A stretch of 42,027 nt of DNA. Origin: Thermomucor indicae-seudaticae. Taxonomy: Eukaryota > Mucoromycota > Mucoromycetes > Mucorales > Lichtheimiaceae. Below, one piece after another: positions 10,289 to 21,654 of the stretch (the first letter of the stretch is position 1; each line of letters opens with the position of its first letter). The notes under the pieces are model-generated. The model ran no database searches, was not told the origin of the DNA, and saw only the letters and a program-made list of their open reading frames with translations. Position numbers and translations under genes: made by a program. The stretch covers positions 1 to 42,027 of the forward strand of contig JSYX01000296.1 in assembly GCA_000787465.1 (NCBI GenBank), in the 5' to 3' direction.

Positions 10289-13074
10289 TTAGTCTTGTTT
10301 AGGGTTAGATTTACGCGGAGGCGACCTGGATCCTTCACCACCATCGCTGGTGCTTGTGCCAGGCTGGAAGTAATCCGATTCAGCTGCCAACACGGTCCCT
10401 GCTGGGCTCATCGTTACCGTCTGACTCTGGTCCCTCACTGGGACAACAACTTCGTTTTCAACACGACCCAAATGGATAACTTTCTGACACCATGGGCATC
10501 CATCCAAAAGGACACCTACGCGTTGCCGTTCCCGCTTCCGCAAAAGTCCTTGCTTGCCCCATATGAGCGCCGCCCCTGCAAACACGAGCCAGAGCATCAA
10601 CGAGTTCATGATCAGTGTAGGCCATACACCTCCATAAAAGGAGGCCAGTGCCGCAACTTCAGATACACGCCAGAGCCAATACAGAATCTCGGCCCCTTTA
10701 AACCACGCTTGATCGCTGAGCTGCTTTTTGCCTCGTTTTTCGGATCCCGTACAATGAAGATCTGCTGCGTGCGTCGACCGCCAAGCAAACAGTAGTAGAA
10801 AGACACCAACGTTCATGCACACTTGTACACAGGCAAACTTCCACGTATCTGCCAAGGGAACCCATTGTTGTCCAAACATTAAACCCCACACGTAAAATGT
10901 GCCGTATCGTTCGTCGGGCGACGTAGCCGCAGGGATGAATTCTGCATGGAACCAAGGCAAAGCAATCAAAGCGAGTGTATAGCAAAAAGTTACCATCCAC
11001 ACGATAGGTTGATCGTTTGGAAACTGCAGGAAACGTAGAGCCCAAACAAGAACTTGCCGTTGCGTAAACTGGATCGGACCGCCTGTGGGGCATTGATCGA
11101 TATCGTGGATATTTAGCAGAATTCTGTCTGGCAAGGCTGGTGTTCTGCGGTTGCCGTTTACTGCTCGACGAGTGTACTCGTCATATATTTTGGGAGCTAG
11201 TAGCAGAACAAGCATGACACCGACTGCCAGCAGAGTGATGGTACGCAGCTAATGCCAGCAAATAGTTATAAACAGCCCAAACCATAGCCCTGTTTAGCTT
11301 ACCAGTGATGCCATGTGGGTAGATATAATCCATTCCCCAATGCCGCCGCCGATTTTCACGCGGGCATCGTCCATACGGAAAACAACAGCGGCTTCACCGA
11401 TCTGCCCATTTGCATCCGTGACACTAACTCTTAAAGTATGTGTCTCCAGATCATCAAAGTCGTTCGGTTCCCAAGCGGACACCCAGAGCGGCAGCTGATC
11501 TGTCCCAACATATTCTGCTCGAAAAGGATGGCGCTTTTCATCCACCGTGATACTCACTCGAAGGTCACTCGGACTATCTTCGGAAAAGACGAGAAATCGG
11601 ATATGGCTGCTTTTCCGTGGACGATGGTAAGGCTCTTTTGTGCCCAAGATAAACCGTGCATCTTTCGGGTTCGTGATAAGAACTATAGGAGCTGCACGAA
11701 TCTTTGTCGGCCACTGAATCTTCTGGCCGTCATGCAATGCTGGCTGATTGTGTGGCAGAGCCTCTATTTCCTTCAAAGGAAGCTCGACATCTACAAATGA
11801 AATCAAATCGTGGTCTACGGCAACGATACGGTAGGCACCATGGTCTTTTAGGTCGGCTAATTCCAATTCTAATGAGTCTGTATCTCGGTCGTATGACTTT
11901 AACACGTCGCCCAAGCCTTATTAACGACAACAAAATTATCAATGACAGGTACACATGATATGTAATAGCTTGAAATACCTGCAACCAGTCTGTGCAAATG
12001 CCCGCAAAGATAGGCGCTGATATGTTTGGCCAAATCTTTGTACGTATATCCTTGACTTGACGTGCCAGAAACCATTGTGGTTGTCGGATAATGTGAAAGC
12101 TATGATTGATGAGTGAGTGAACAGCAATAGGATGTAAACATCCTCGAAAACTTGCCATAAAGGTATGATTATATTGCGAGGACGGTAGTATCACAGACAC
12201 AAGTCGATCCATCATTTTGGAGGTCAAGTAGCCGAAAAAGTTGATTGGACGTGCAGGGCCCTTCTTTGGACTGAACGGATCAAATCAGAGCACAGACTCT
12301 CTGGAATCCCGGCCTTCAAAAGCTACTGACCATGCATCTACTGCAACGAACTTGTACTGGCCAAACGGCTTTTCCACGTTCCAACTATAGACGCCTTGGC
12401 CTTCTTTTACGAGGTCTGCACTTTTTCCGTGTGTCTGGTACAAGTTGAACTGTGATTCCCAAGAAGGGAGATTGAAGCAATCATGGTTGCCGCGCATATC
12501 GTACCATGGAATTTGCACAACCTCCTCGACAGCTGCTCGGTAGATATCCCATTCCTCAGGATACTGTTCCGTTTTGATCTTATCAATGTACTTGGCGTCC
12601 GTCAAGTCGCCCGTGACAACCGCAAATTCAGGTCTAGCAACGAAGCTTGTCTCGCAGAGTCTATCTCTCCTAGCAGCTATTGGAGACTCACCTAACTATG
12701 GGTAATATAGATTGTAAAAAGTGTAAAAAGTGCGCTGTATGTCCTTTTTTCTCGTATTTTGAAATGTGCAAATCGGATACCTGAAAGGCCCCCGTCAGGA
12801 ACAGACAGACCCGCAGTGCTGTTTATATTACCTGTAGAAAGAAAAAGAGATTGGAAGGTTCGGCACCCATCACAACAGAGTCCTCTTCGGCCTTCAGAAT
12901 TCTAGCGTTCAGTCTATCGTCTCCGGCTACTGGCTCCACATTTCCTCGATACAGATCGTCATGGATCACTGTTGGTCGCAAATCGATTGTCGAAGAACGG
13001 TAAATCTGCCATGCGCGGAACAGGGCTATAGCCAAGAGGAGCAAACAAGCCCATAAAGAGCTCAGTGGCCGCAT
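10289..13074 (-). CDS. TMEM62: TMEM62-like membrane metallophosphoesterase
   Basis: Model on the minus strand: exons 13074-12832, 12780-12692, 12633-12331, 12270-12156, 12099-11979, 11916-11303 and 11248-10289, 814 aa. The N-terminus has a signal-anchor (LWACLLLLAIALF). Metallophosphoesterase motifs appear in order: SDLH (83-86), GDLTD (119-123), GNHD (159-162), SHYP (252-255) and CGHLH (282-286), so the two-metal site looks complete. A beta-rich domain follows, with DHDLISFVDVELP at its start. The C-terminal part has about six membrane spans and a hydrophilic tail. The fourth intron (12155-12100) is GC-AG and starts GCAAGT; without it the SHYP motif is lost. Human TMEM62 has the same layout and its substrate is not known. 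At 814 aa this copy is longer than the human protein, mainly in the C-terminal membrane part. Confidence 0.9.
12100..12155 (-). other. GC-AG intron (GCAAGT donor) in the TMEM62-like gene
   Basis: The donor GCAAGT follows codon ATG and the acceptor is ATAG. Length is 56 nt. No GT donor restores the frame to the SHYP block, and reading through replaces the conserved motif with unrelated residues. Confidence 0.8.
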
Positions 13075-13279
13075 TTACTCCGCAATTTCGCAATGACGAG
13101 GAACGATGCAGCAAGTGTGTGTATGATAGCGAACAGAAACACAGCGGCAGCATAACTGGGGAATCAGGGTCAAGGAAATCTTGAATGTTCAGATCACTTT
13201 CCTGAGGTATGCAAAGGGGCTTTCTTTGTAGAATGATACCATAAATCTCAATTGACTGCAGCATATGACGAGCTATTAA

Positions 13280-13646
13280 CTAAGCTAGATCCTCGTCATC
13301 AAAATCATCCTCGAATTCTACATTCCAAATACTTGTAAATTGTAACGTAAAACTAAGCATAAAACCATTTCATCTCACCATTGAAAAAGTTTTGATGCAC
13401 AATCTTTTCAGGCACAATCATATTCGCTATCGGTTCGCCTCTTTCGTCAAGAATGTCGGCATATTGTCGCAGATTACTGTTATCATAGGGTGAGCCGGCG
13501 CGTCCCGTCCGCATCATTCTGCCCCGGGACCGGAAGCCTGGTATACTACGGCATCGTCCGCTGCTGCTGCTGCTTGGCGTATTCGGACCTTCATCGGGTC
13601 CTTCCTCAATCGCATCGTCATCGACATTATCAACATCTTCCATCAT
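13280..13646 (-). CDS. COPS9: COP9 signalosome acidic subunit (CSNAP/COPS9-like)
   Basis: Model on the minus strand: exons 13646-13379 and 13317-13280, 101 aa, with one 61-nt intron. The spliced C-terminus reads EKIVHQNFFNEFEDDFDDED. It lines up with the diagnostic tail of human CSNAP ([20 protein letters not shown]), including the Phe/Asp pattern that docks into the Csn3-Csn5-Csn6 surface. The N-terminal half is acidic, then has a Ser-rich and an Arg-rich stretch, making it longer than the 57-aa human subunit. The first ATG of the open frame is 13646. The frame stays open upstream behind a possible acceptor, so a further 5' exon cannot be excluded. Without splicing the ORF ends in MKWFYA and the motif is missed. 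The gene is head-to-head with AAT1. Confidence 0.82.
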
Positions 13647-14547
13647 GATCTCATCGCCGTCCAAGTCTTCTGCTACATTACAGTATTTGCTATAAGCACT
13701 CCATCGTGCTGATGCTTCTTCCTTGAAGCTTCAGACGAACCAACCGTCCTTGGCATGCTGCCATCTGTCCCTGTCTGAATTGTTCATGATCACAGGTTTA
13801 AGCTAATGACCCGAAACAAATGCTTAAAGTGTACCGTGCCGTGCTGTGCGAGTGCACTAGCGGTTGCATAAATTTTACGGATACAAATATGGTAATTAGA
13901 TGGATCATGAATAGAACAAAACCGCAGTTAAAATGTTGGCACATAAAAAAATAAGGTCACTATTCGCGACGTCTCAGAAAAAGAAAGACGCAGTATTATA
14001 AATGGTCAATGTCTGGATTGATCAGATAAGCGTGAACCGGATGATCCGAAGCCATCAGATTTGTTACGCTCTAACGTGGTTAATCAGGTCATGAATTCCT
14101 ATAAGCCTTCGAATTATTCACAGCTTGTTCTGGTCATGCTATGTACAATGGCTTCTCTGCAGCAGAAGCTGCGCGCAATGTGCTCATAGTAGAGGTACGC
14201 GTCGATCGTTATTCCTTCGCTGTTGAATGGGCTTCACGTGATCGGAATTTTGCAGATCTTTTTGGAAATAGGAAAACGATTGGCTTTTTCCTTTTGTGCT
14301 TTCAGGGACGCAAGTCAGTAACAGGAGAGATACGTCCTAGTTCAAATGCACCTGCAATAAGAACTTGAACGTCGTGATGCAGTTTTTATCGAGCGCAGGC
14401 AGGCAGGATGCTGACTTGCAAAGTTGCCCAGGAACCAGAGCGAGTGACTCAACAATTTTCCGTGAATGGCCATTGGTTGGTTCGTTTTCCCACAAAAACC
14501 GTTCAGCGACGAAGTTATTTTTTCTCTTTACCTACACTTTGCACAGT
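13647..14547. other. Divergent promoter region between CSNAP and AAT1
   Basis: The region is about 0.9 kb without a supportable ORF. An ACGCGT hexamer occurs near 14197-14202. A pyrimidine-rich stretch precedes the AAT1 start. Confidence 0.55.
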
Positions 14548-16274
<1,727 letters not shown>

Positions 16275-16728
16275 ATTACTCCCGTGTAATATAGACAACC
16301 CATCGCTAATAAAACAAACAACCTGTATACTGTGCAAATCGTACATGAGTCTCTTGATGAGTTTTAAACGGTATGAAACCGACGTGTGCCAGAAACACTA
16401 TGACTCTATATGATACTGTTGTATTTCCGATTCATGCGATGATATTACTCACCTTAGAGCTCAAGAATGAGTCTATCGTCCTGTAACTAAACTCGATCGT
16501 TTTTCTTCGAATTTCTGCCACCAAAGTTTGGATACTTGCACTGATTGCTGACTCCACAAAAGGTTACACGAATTTGAAATGCGGGGTTGTGAAGTTTTCA
16601 TATGCTTTTCGATCACCAAATGACCTCACCCTTTTTGTTACTAACTTTTTTACATGTGAATATTAAATCTTTCTCATCGCAATCTAACCTTTTCTTGATC
16701 ATTCTCTTTCGCTTTCTTTATACTTGAA
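16275..16728. other. Intergenic, AAT1 3' end and promoter of b5-ACAD gene
   Basis: The region holds a poly(A) signal at 16308-16313 and an AT-rich, pyrimidine-rich lead into the ATG at 16729. No gene was seen. Confidence 0.6.
16308..16313 (+). terminator. Poly(A) signal of AAT1
   Basis: AATAAA lies 34 nt after the stop codon. Confidence 0.55.
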
Positions 16729-18707
16729 ATGTCCAAGAAGTTTACTGTTGAAGAAGTCGCCAAGCACAAGCAGGATGATGATTGGTAACGTTGATGCGCT
16801 GTGAAAGAATCCTTCCCCACTAACACTGCCATCCTGTATATAGCTGGGTCATTATCCACGGCAAAGTATATGATGTATCAAAGTTCTTGAACGATCATCC
16901 CGGTAAACTTTTATCTCTATTGTGGGGGACTGAAGGGGCCGCTTATACATGCGTACAGGTGGCAAAAAGGTGCTTTTGAAGGCAGCTGGTACAGATGCAA
17001 CAAAGCAATTTGATTCTTTCCACAACGCATCCGTTCTTCAAAAGGTGGCAGCTCCGTTCCTGATTGGTGAGGTTGGACTTAAAGAAGAACAAGAAGAAGT
17101 AGAAAGACCTCCGCTGACGGTGGGCTATACCTTTGGTGACATGATACCTTTTGGTGATCCCATGTGGCAAGTGATTTCCGCGGCCCCCACCTTTTTACGT
17201 CTGCCCTATGCTCTAACTTGGCGAAATTTTCTAGGTACCAAGACTGGTACAGCCCATACTATAACGACTCGCATCGGGCGGTGCGCAAGGCAGTCCGTGA
17301 GTTTGTTGAGGAACACATCATGCCATTCTGCCACGAGTGGGACGAAGCAAGGAGACTTCCTCGTGAAATGTTTATCAAGGCAGCCAAGGCTGGTATCCTG
17401 GGTGCTGTGGTGCATCATGTTCCCAAGGACTTGTATCCATACCCGCTGCCGGGAGGCGTTAAGCCTGAAGATTTTGATGCTTTTCACCATGTGATTGTAA
17501 TGGATGAACTGTCGCGCTGCGGTTCTGGTGGTGTAAGTGATAAATGATATAAAACATGTATACTTGGTACTTAACTTTCTGGTAGGTTACTTGGGCCCTC
17601 TGTGGTGGTTTGGGCATCGGACTTCCTCCAATGTAGGTCTCGCACACACGATATCAGATAAAGGGGGGAAACTAACCCAATATTGCTAGCTACCTCTTTG
17701 GATCTGACTATCTGAAAAAGAAGGTGGTCAAGGACTGTTTGTCTGGGACCAAGAACATTTGTCTTTGTATTACCGAACCAAGTGGCGGCTCTGACGTGGC
17801 GAGTCTCCAGACCGAAGCGCGCGATGCCGGTGACCATTATATCTTGAACGGCGAAAAGAAATGGATCACGAACGGCGTCTATGCTGACTACTTTACTGTG
17901 GCATGCCGTACGGGCGAGCCAGGTTACGAGGGTATTTCGTTCCTGCTTGTTGAGCGCGACATGCCTGGTGTTACGACACGTCAAATGAATTGCTCTGGTG
18001 TATGGCCCTCCGGCACTGCCTACGTCACTTTTGAAGACGTCAAGGTTCCCAAAGAAAACTTGATTGGAAAGGAAAACCGTGGCTTTAAATACATCATGTA
18101 GTAAGTGGGTTCAACCGAGATCCTTCTCAATGCTTGACTTTTTTTTATTAACCTGTCCCCTACCAGCAACTTTAACAGTGAACGAATGGGTATCATCATC
18201 CAAGCGAACAGATTCGCTCGCGTATGCATTGAAGAGTCTCTCAAGGTAAGGTGCCAGCTTGTTTTCAGTGCTTATCCAGATGAATTAACCTCGAAATGGT
18301 AGTACGCACATAAGCGCAAGACATTTGGCAAGCGTCTCATTGACCATCCAGTGATCCGCAACAAACTCGCGCACATGATCCGAAAATGCGAAGCAACCCA
18401 TGCCTGGCTCGAAACCTTGACGTATCAAACGATGCACATGCCTGCCGAGCTGCAACCCCTTCGACTCGGCGGTCCGATTGCGCTCTGCAAGGCTCAAGCG
18501 ACTAGAACCTTTGAGTACTGCGCCAGAGAAGCAGCTCAAATCTTTGGTGGTCTGGCATACACGCGCGGCGGCCAAGGCGAGAAAGTAGAACGGCTTTACC
18601 GCGAAGTACGCGCCTATGCTATTCCTGGTGGCTCCGAAGAAATCATGCTTGACTTGGGCGTCAGACAAGCAACCAAGATTGCCTCTATCATGGGCGCCAA
18701 AATGTAA
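16729..18707 (+). CDS. Cytochrome b5-acyl-CoA dehydrogenase fusion flavoprotein
   Basis: Model: exons 16729-16784, 16844-16902, 16959-17166, 17235-17532, 17586-17632, 17690-18100, 18167-18245 and 18303-18707, 520 aa. Residues 1-80 are a cytochrome b5 domain with axial His ligands H37 (FLNDHPGG) and H60 (SFHNAS). A linker with GDPMWYQDWYSPYY leads into a full acyl-CoA dehydrogenase. FAD motifs include CITEPSGGSDVASL and KKWITNG, and TYQTMHM occurs in the C-terminal helices. The classical catalytic Glu of MCAD (position 376) is Gly here, in IPGGSEEIMLDL. A Glu sits at the helix-G position (E365 in FNSERMG), as in isovaleryl-CoA and long-chain dehydrogenases. The third intron is GC-AG (17167-17234). 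No clear targeting signal is seen. The in-built heme suggests electrons pass to b5 instead of to ETF, which is an inference. Confidence 0.93.
17167..17234 (+). other. GC-AG intron (GCAAGT donor) in the b5-ACAD gene
   Basis: Splicing TG|GCAAGT...TTCTAG|G rebuilds the Trp of the conserved GDPMWYQDWYSPYY junction in frame. The competing donor GTGGCA two bases upstream would drop this Trp. Length is 68 nt. Confidence 0.75.
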
Positions 18708-18728
18708 AACATCCGTTGTACAGTATGC

Positions 18729-18734
18729 AATAAA
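18729..18734 (+). terminator. Poly(A) signal of the b5-ACAD gene
   Basis: AATAAA lies about 22 nt after the stop codon. Confidence 0.55.
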
Positions 18735-19080
18735 CGCACAGCAGTTATGTTTGCTTTATTGATTCGTGCTCTGCGCGTGGAAATGCTGGTATCTGTGTTT
18801 GGGTTTGTTGAGTATAAACCACCAAAAGTCATGAGTTATATACTCGCCTCCATGCGCGGAAAGTCTGAATCGAACCTGTTATTGCAAGAAACAGATTGAC
18901 AGTGAAGAGGGTGTAGTTTTTAGGTATAATCACCATCGAATAGCGCGACCAGATAACGCCCGTCGCAGCCATTGCTAAGAATCAATCAATACCTTTTATA
19001 AAGCTCAAGAAGCATAAATTGCTTACATACCCAGGCTTTGACCTATACTTAGTTTTTCAGCAGGTCTTTGGAAGTCTTTT

Positions 19081-19350
19081 ATGCCAGCAATCACGAGAGC
19101 CTGTCTTGGTGCGCATCAACGTCTGTCGCCGTTTGGACTGTTGAACGAAGCGCTTACCCATTTCATGGCAGGTGCCCAAAAATGGATGGTCTTTGGACCA
19201 GCTGGAGAATTGATAAACCTTTGGATGGCATTCCCTGAGGACATTGCGAAAGAGAGAGAGAAAAAAAAAGGGTTTCAAAGCTCGGAGGGCTCTACAAACC
19301 CCAGGTTTGTCGATCGGATTCTATTGGCTTGCACTGTGATTCCTGGCTGA
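19081..19350 (+). CDS. Possible small protein, 89 aa, unknown
   Basis: The ORF starts with a true ATG 78 nt after a TATAAAG box (18997-19003). The first 20 residues (MPAITRACLGAHQRLSPFGL) could be a mitochondrial presequence. A moderately hydrophobic stretch with KWMVFGPAGELINLWMAF follows, then a very basic tail with a lysine run. I recognise no family. It is not in frame with the USP36-like gene, and I found no intron that joins the two. It may be a real small gene, a transcript leader ORF, or chance. Confidence 0.3.
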   Translation: MPAITRACLGAHQRLSPFGLLNEALTHFMAGAQKWMVFGPAGELINLWMAFPEDIAKEREKKKGFQSSEGSTNPRFVDRILLACTVIPG

Positions 19351-19498
19351 TGTTCGACACTTGGGTACAAGGTAGGATATGCAACCTCTCGTTGACGCTT
19401 TCTAGTACGGCATATTCCCTTTGACGAGCATCCGCTTTGCATGGAAAGCCAGCAGACTGGGTTTTACTTGCGGGAAATCTTTCTATTGTCCTTCTCTT

Positions 19499-21626
19499 AT
19501 GACTTCAGCGAAAAAGCATGACAAGGCGGCTTTGGTCCTGAAGGGCAGCAGTGCGGCACAACGCAACACCCTGGACGCACTCTTAAACCGAGCGATCAAA
19601 TTCCGGAAATCACGGTACGTCGACGAAAAATTGGAATTCTTTAAACGGAAATTCGCCCCGATCAATGGCACATCGCAACATGATCTCTCCAAATCAACAA
19701 AAGAGGAACAACTCGATCCATTGGATATCATTGACGAAAACGGGTTTGAATATCCATCCAAAGTACTGTTTAGCCGAGATAAACTTCAGCCGCAATGGAC
19801 GAGTATACGACCGATCGGCGCTGGACTTGCTGATGATCTAGGAACCATGTCGGCGCTGAATGCCGTCCTCCAAGCTCTCACTTATACGCCTGTTTTGGCA
19901 AACTATTTTGAGGCGCGATACCACGGGAGCAGATGCAAGTAAAAAGGGCTAGTGGGCATTACCTGCTCTGAACTAATCCATCCATTCAGGTGTCGCCCAC
20001 GAGTACTGCTTTGCTTGCGCTTTGGAGGAACATGTTCGACATTGTTTGAAGCATTCTGGGGACGTGGTGATGCCAAGGCAATTTATAGGAAAGCTAAAAA
20101 GTAAGAGAAATGTAGGGCACACTTTTGGGGATGCAACACATTGACAGAACATAGAAATGAAGACGGGATCATCGAGTGATCCGTACTCTGTTTGGAACTT
20201 TTTCATGCATGAACTTCAGAGCTTCTTGCTTTTGGAGAAAGGGTACGACGGGAAAAACCGTGGTGACCTAAATGATGAGAAGAGCGCTTATTGTGAATAG
20301 GTCGCCAGATAAGCGCGTGCAAGAGACGACCGCGCTCTGCCAAATGTTTGGCGGGTACATTCAGGATCGGTTCATTTGCGACAGCTGCGAAAAGACAAAC
20401 AACGCTTATGAACATTTCTTGAACATCACAGTGGATATCGCCCATAGCAATAGCGTTGAGAAATCACTTACACAGAAGTTTAAAGAACAACAGCACAGGG
20501 GTTTTCGTTGCTCCAGGTAGGCCGTTTTGTTCTGATCCAATTATTCTTGGTCACTGACAATTGGCAGCTGTGAGAAAGACAATTCGGGACGGCGGAGGCA
20601 GGCCATCTACCGACCACCAATGATACTTGTCATTCACTTGGATCGCTTCAGGAAGAATGGCGACCAAGAAACCAAGAACCAAAAGTCAATAAAGTTCGAG
20701 GAAACGCTAGATTTGCATAGATGGGTTGCGGAAAGCGAACAGGCAAAGGTTCATACAAAATATAGTCTGTACGGTGTGTTGACGCACCATGGCGCCAGTA
20801 GTCATGGTGGACATACTGTTGCTTATGTGAAAAGCTCCAATGGCCTGTGGCATTGCTTAGATAACAACTCGGTAAGCACAAAGAAAAGAACTAGGCACGG
20901 CCCCGCTTGAAATATGACTTTTGTCGCGGACATTTGTAGGTACAGCAAGTAAGCTGGAAACGAGTTTCAGAGCAACAGGCATGCATGCTGCTTTACACAA
21001 CTACCCTACCAAACGAAAGTCCTGCAAAGACAGCAACAGCAAAGTCGACGGAAAAGAAGAAGGGCCTTGGAGCCTTGACAACGTCTGTGGTTGAAAAGCC
21101 TTTGGAAGATAATGAGAAAGAAGATATTAGGAGGGACGATGAGCAACAGGAAGTTCCAGAAGAGGCTCCAGAAGAGGAGAAGGAGGAGGAAGAGGACATG
21201 GAAAAGTTAAAAGAGGCTGCCGCGTCCAAGTCCAAAGTCGATAACAAGGATGCTGTGGTTGTACGATACGATGAAAACATGCAATCAAAACGTAGCAAGC
21301 TGGAAGCACTGATTGAGCGAGAAGCCGCTCACAGCAACAGTGCAAGTGTGAAAGAGGCGTTACTGTCAAAGCCAAAGGATAGTCAATTTGCCGATCAAGT
21401 TGACCGCTGGGACGAAGATATCGGTGATGTGGTGGATGAAGAGGAGCGGAAACGCATCCTGAGGCAGACGAAAACCAAGCGGAAAAAGATTGACGCGTAT
21501 GACCTGGAGTATGATCGCGGCAAAGTAAAGAAGGTCAAGAAGAAGAATATGGATAAGTTTAACAAACCCAACGAGTTCCAAAGATTGGCAGAACAACGAC
21601 AACAACAACAACAACAAAAGAAATAA
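19499..21626 (+). CDS. USP36/Ubp10-like ubiquitin protease homologue lacking the catalytic Cys
   Basis: Model: exons 19499-19934, 19990-20100, 20155-20262, 20309-20516, 20568-20871 and 20940-21626, 617 aa. The N-terminal box GAGLADDLGTMSALNAVLQ (about 108-126) aligns with the USP Cys box GAGLxNLGNTCFLNAxLQ, with Ser118 where the nucleophile should be. The QEDAHEF-type segment is also lost (SSSDPYSVWNFF). FGGYIQDRFICDSC and RCSSCEKD keep the two CxxC zinc knuckles. The His box SHGGHTVAYVKSSNGLW keeps H370, followed by DNN. The C-terminal 190 residues are acidic then basic, with EYDRGKVKKVKKKN like the nucleolar tail of USP36. The first intron is GC-AG (19935-19989). The third intron has an alternative at 20243-20300. 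It is probably a nucleolar non-catalytic binding protein. Confidence 0.85.
19935..19989 (+). other. GC-AG intron (GCAAGT donor) in the USP36-like gene
   Basis: Splicing at GCAAGT joins T to GT and makes the Cys of RCVAHEYCFACALEEHV, as in the USP family. The GT two bases further on (GTAAAA) gives the wrong frame and loses the C-x-x-C block. Length is 55 nt. Confidence 0.8.
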
Positions 21627-21627
21627 A
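21622..21627 (+). terminator. Poly(A) signal overlapping the USP36-like stop codon
   Basis: AATAAA includes the TAA stop at 21624-21626. The converging HNT1 gene ends only 28 nt further on, so the transcripts must overlap if either UTR is longer than that. Confidence 0.45.
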
Positions 21628-21654
21628 CTTTATAATTCAAATGTTGTTGTTTAG

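Larger units (their letters stand above)
18708..19498. other. Intergenic with a possible small gene, upstream of the USP36-like gene
   Basis: Apart from the small ORF at 19081-19350, nothing recognisable is seen. A TATAAAG lies at 18997-19003. Confidence 0.5.

Noticed and set aside
21598..21618. (CAA)n repeat
   Set aside because: It encodes the polyglutamine end of the USP36-like protein, so it is explained as coding sequence.
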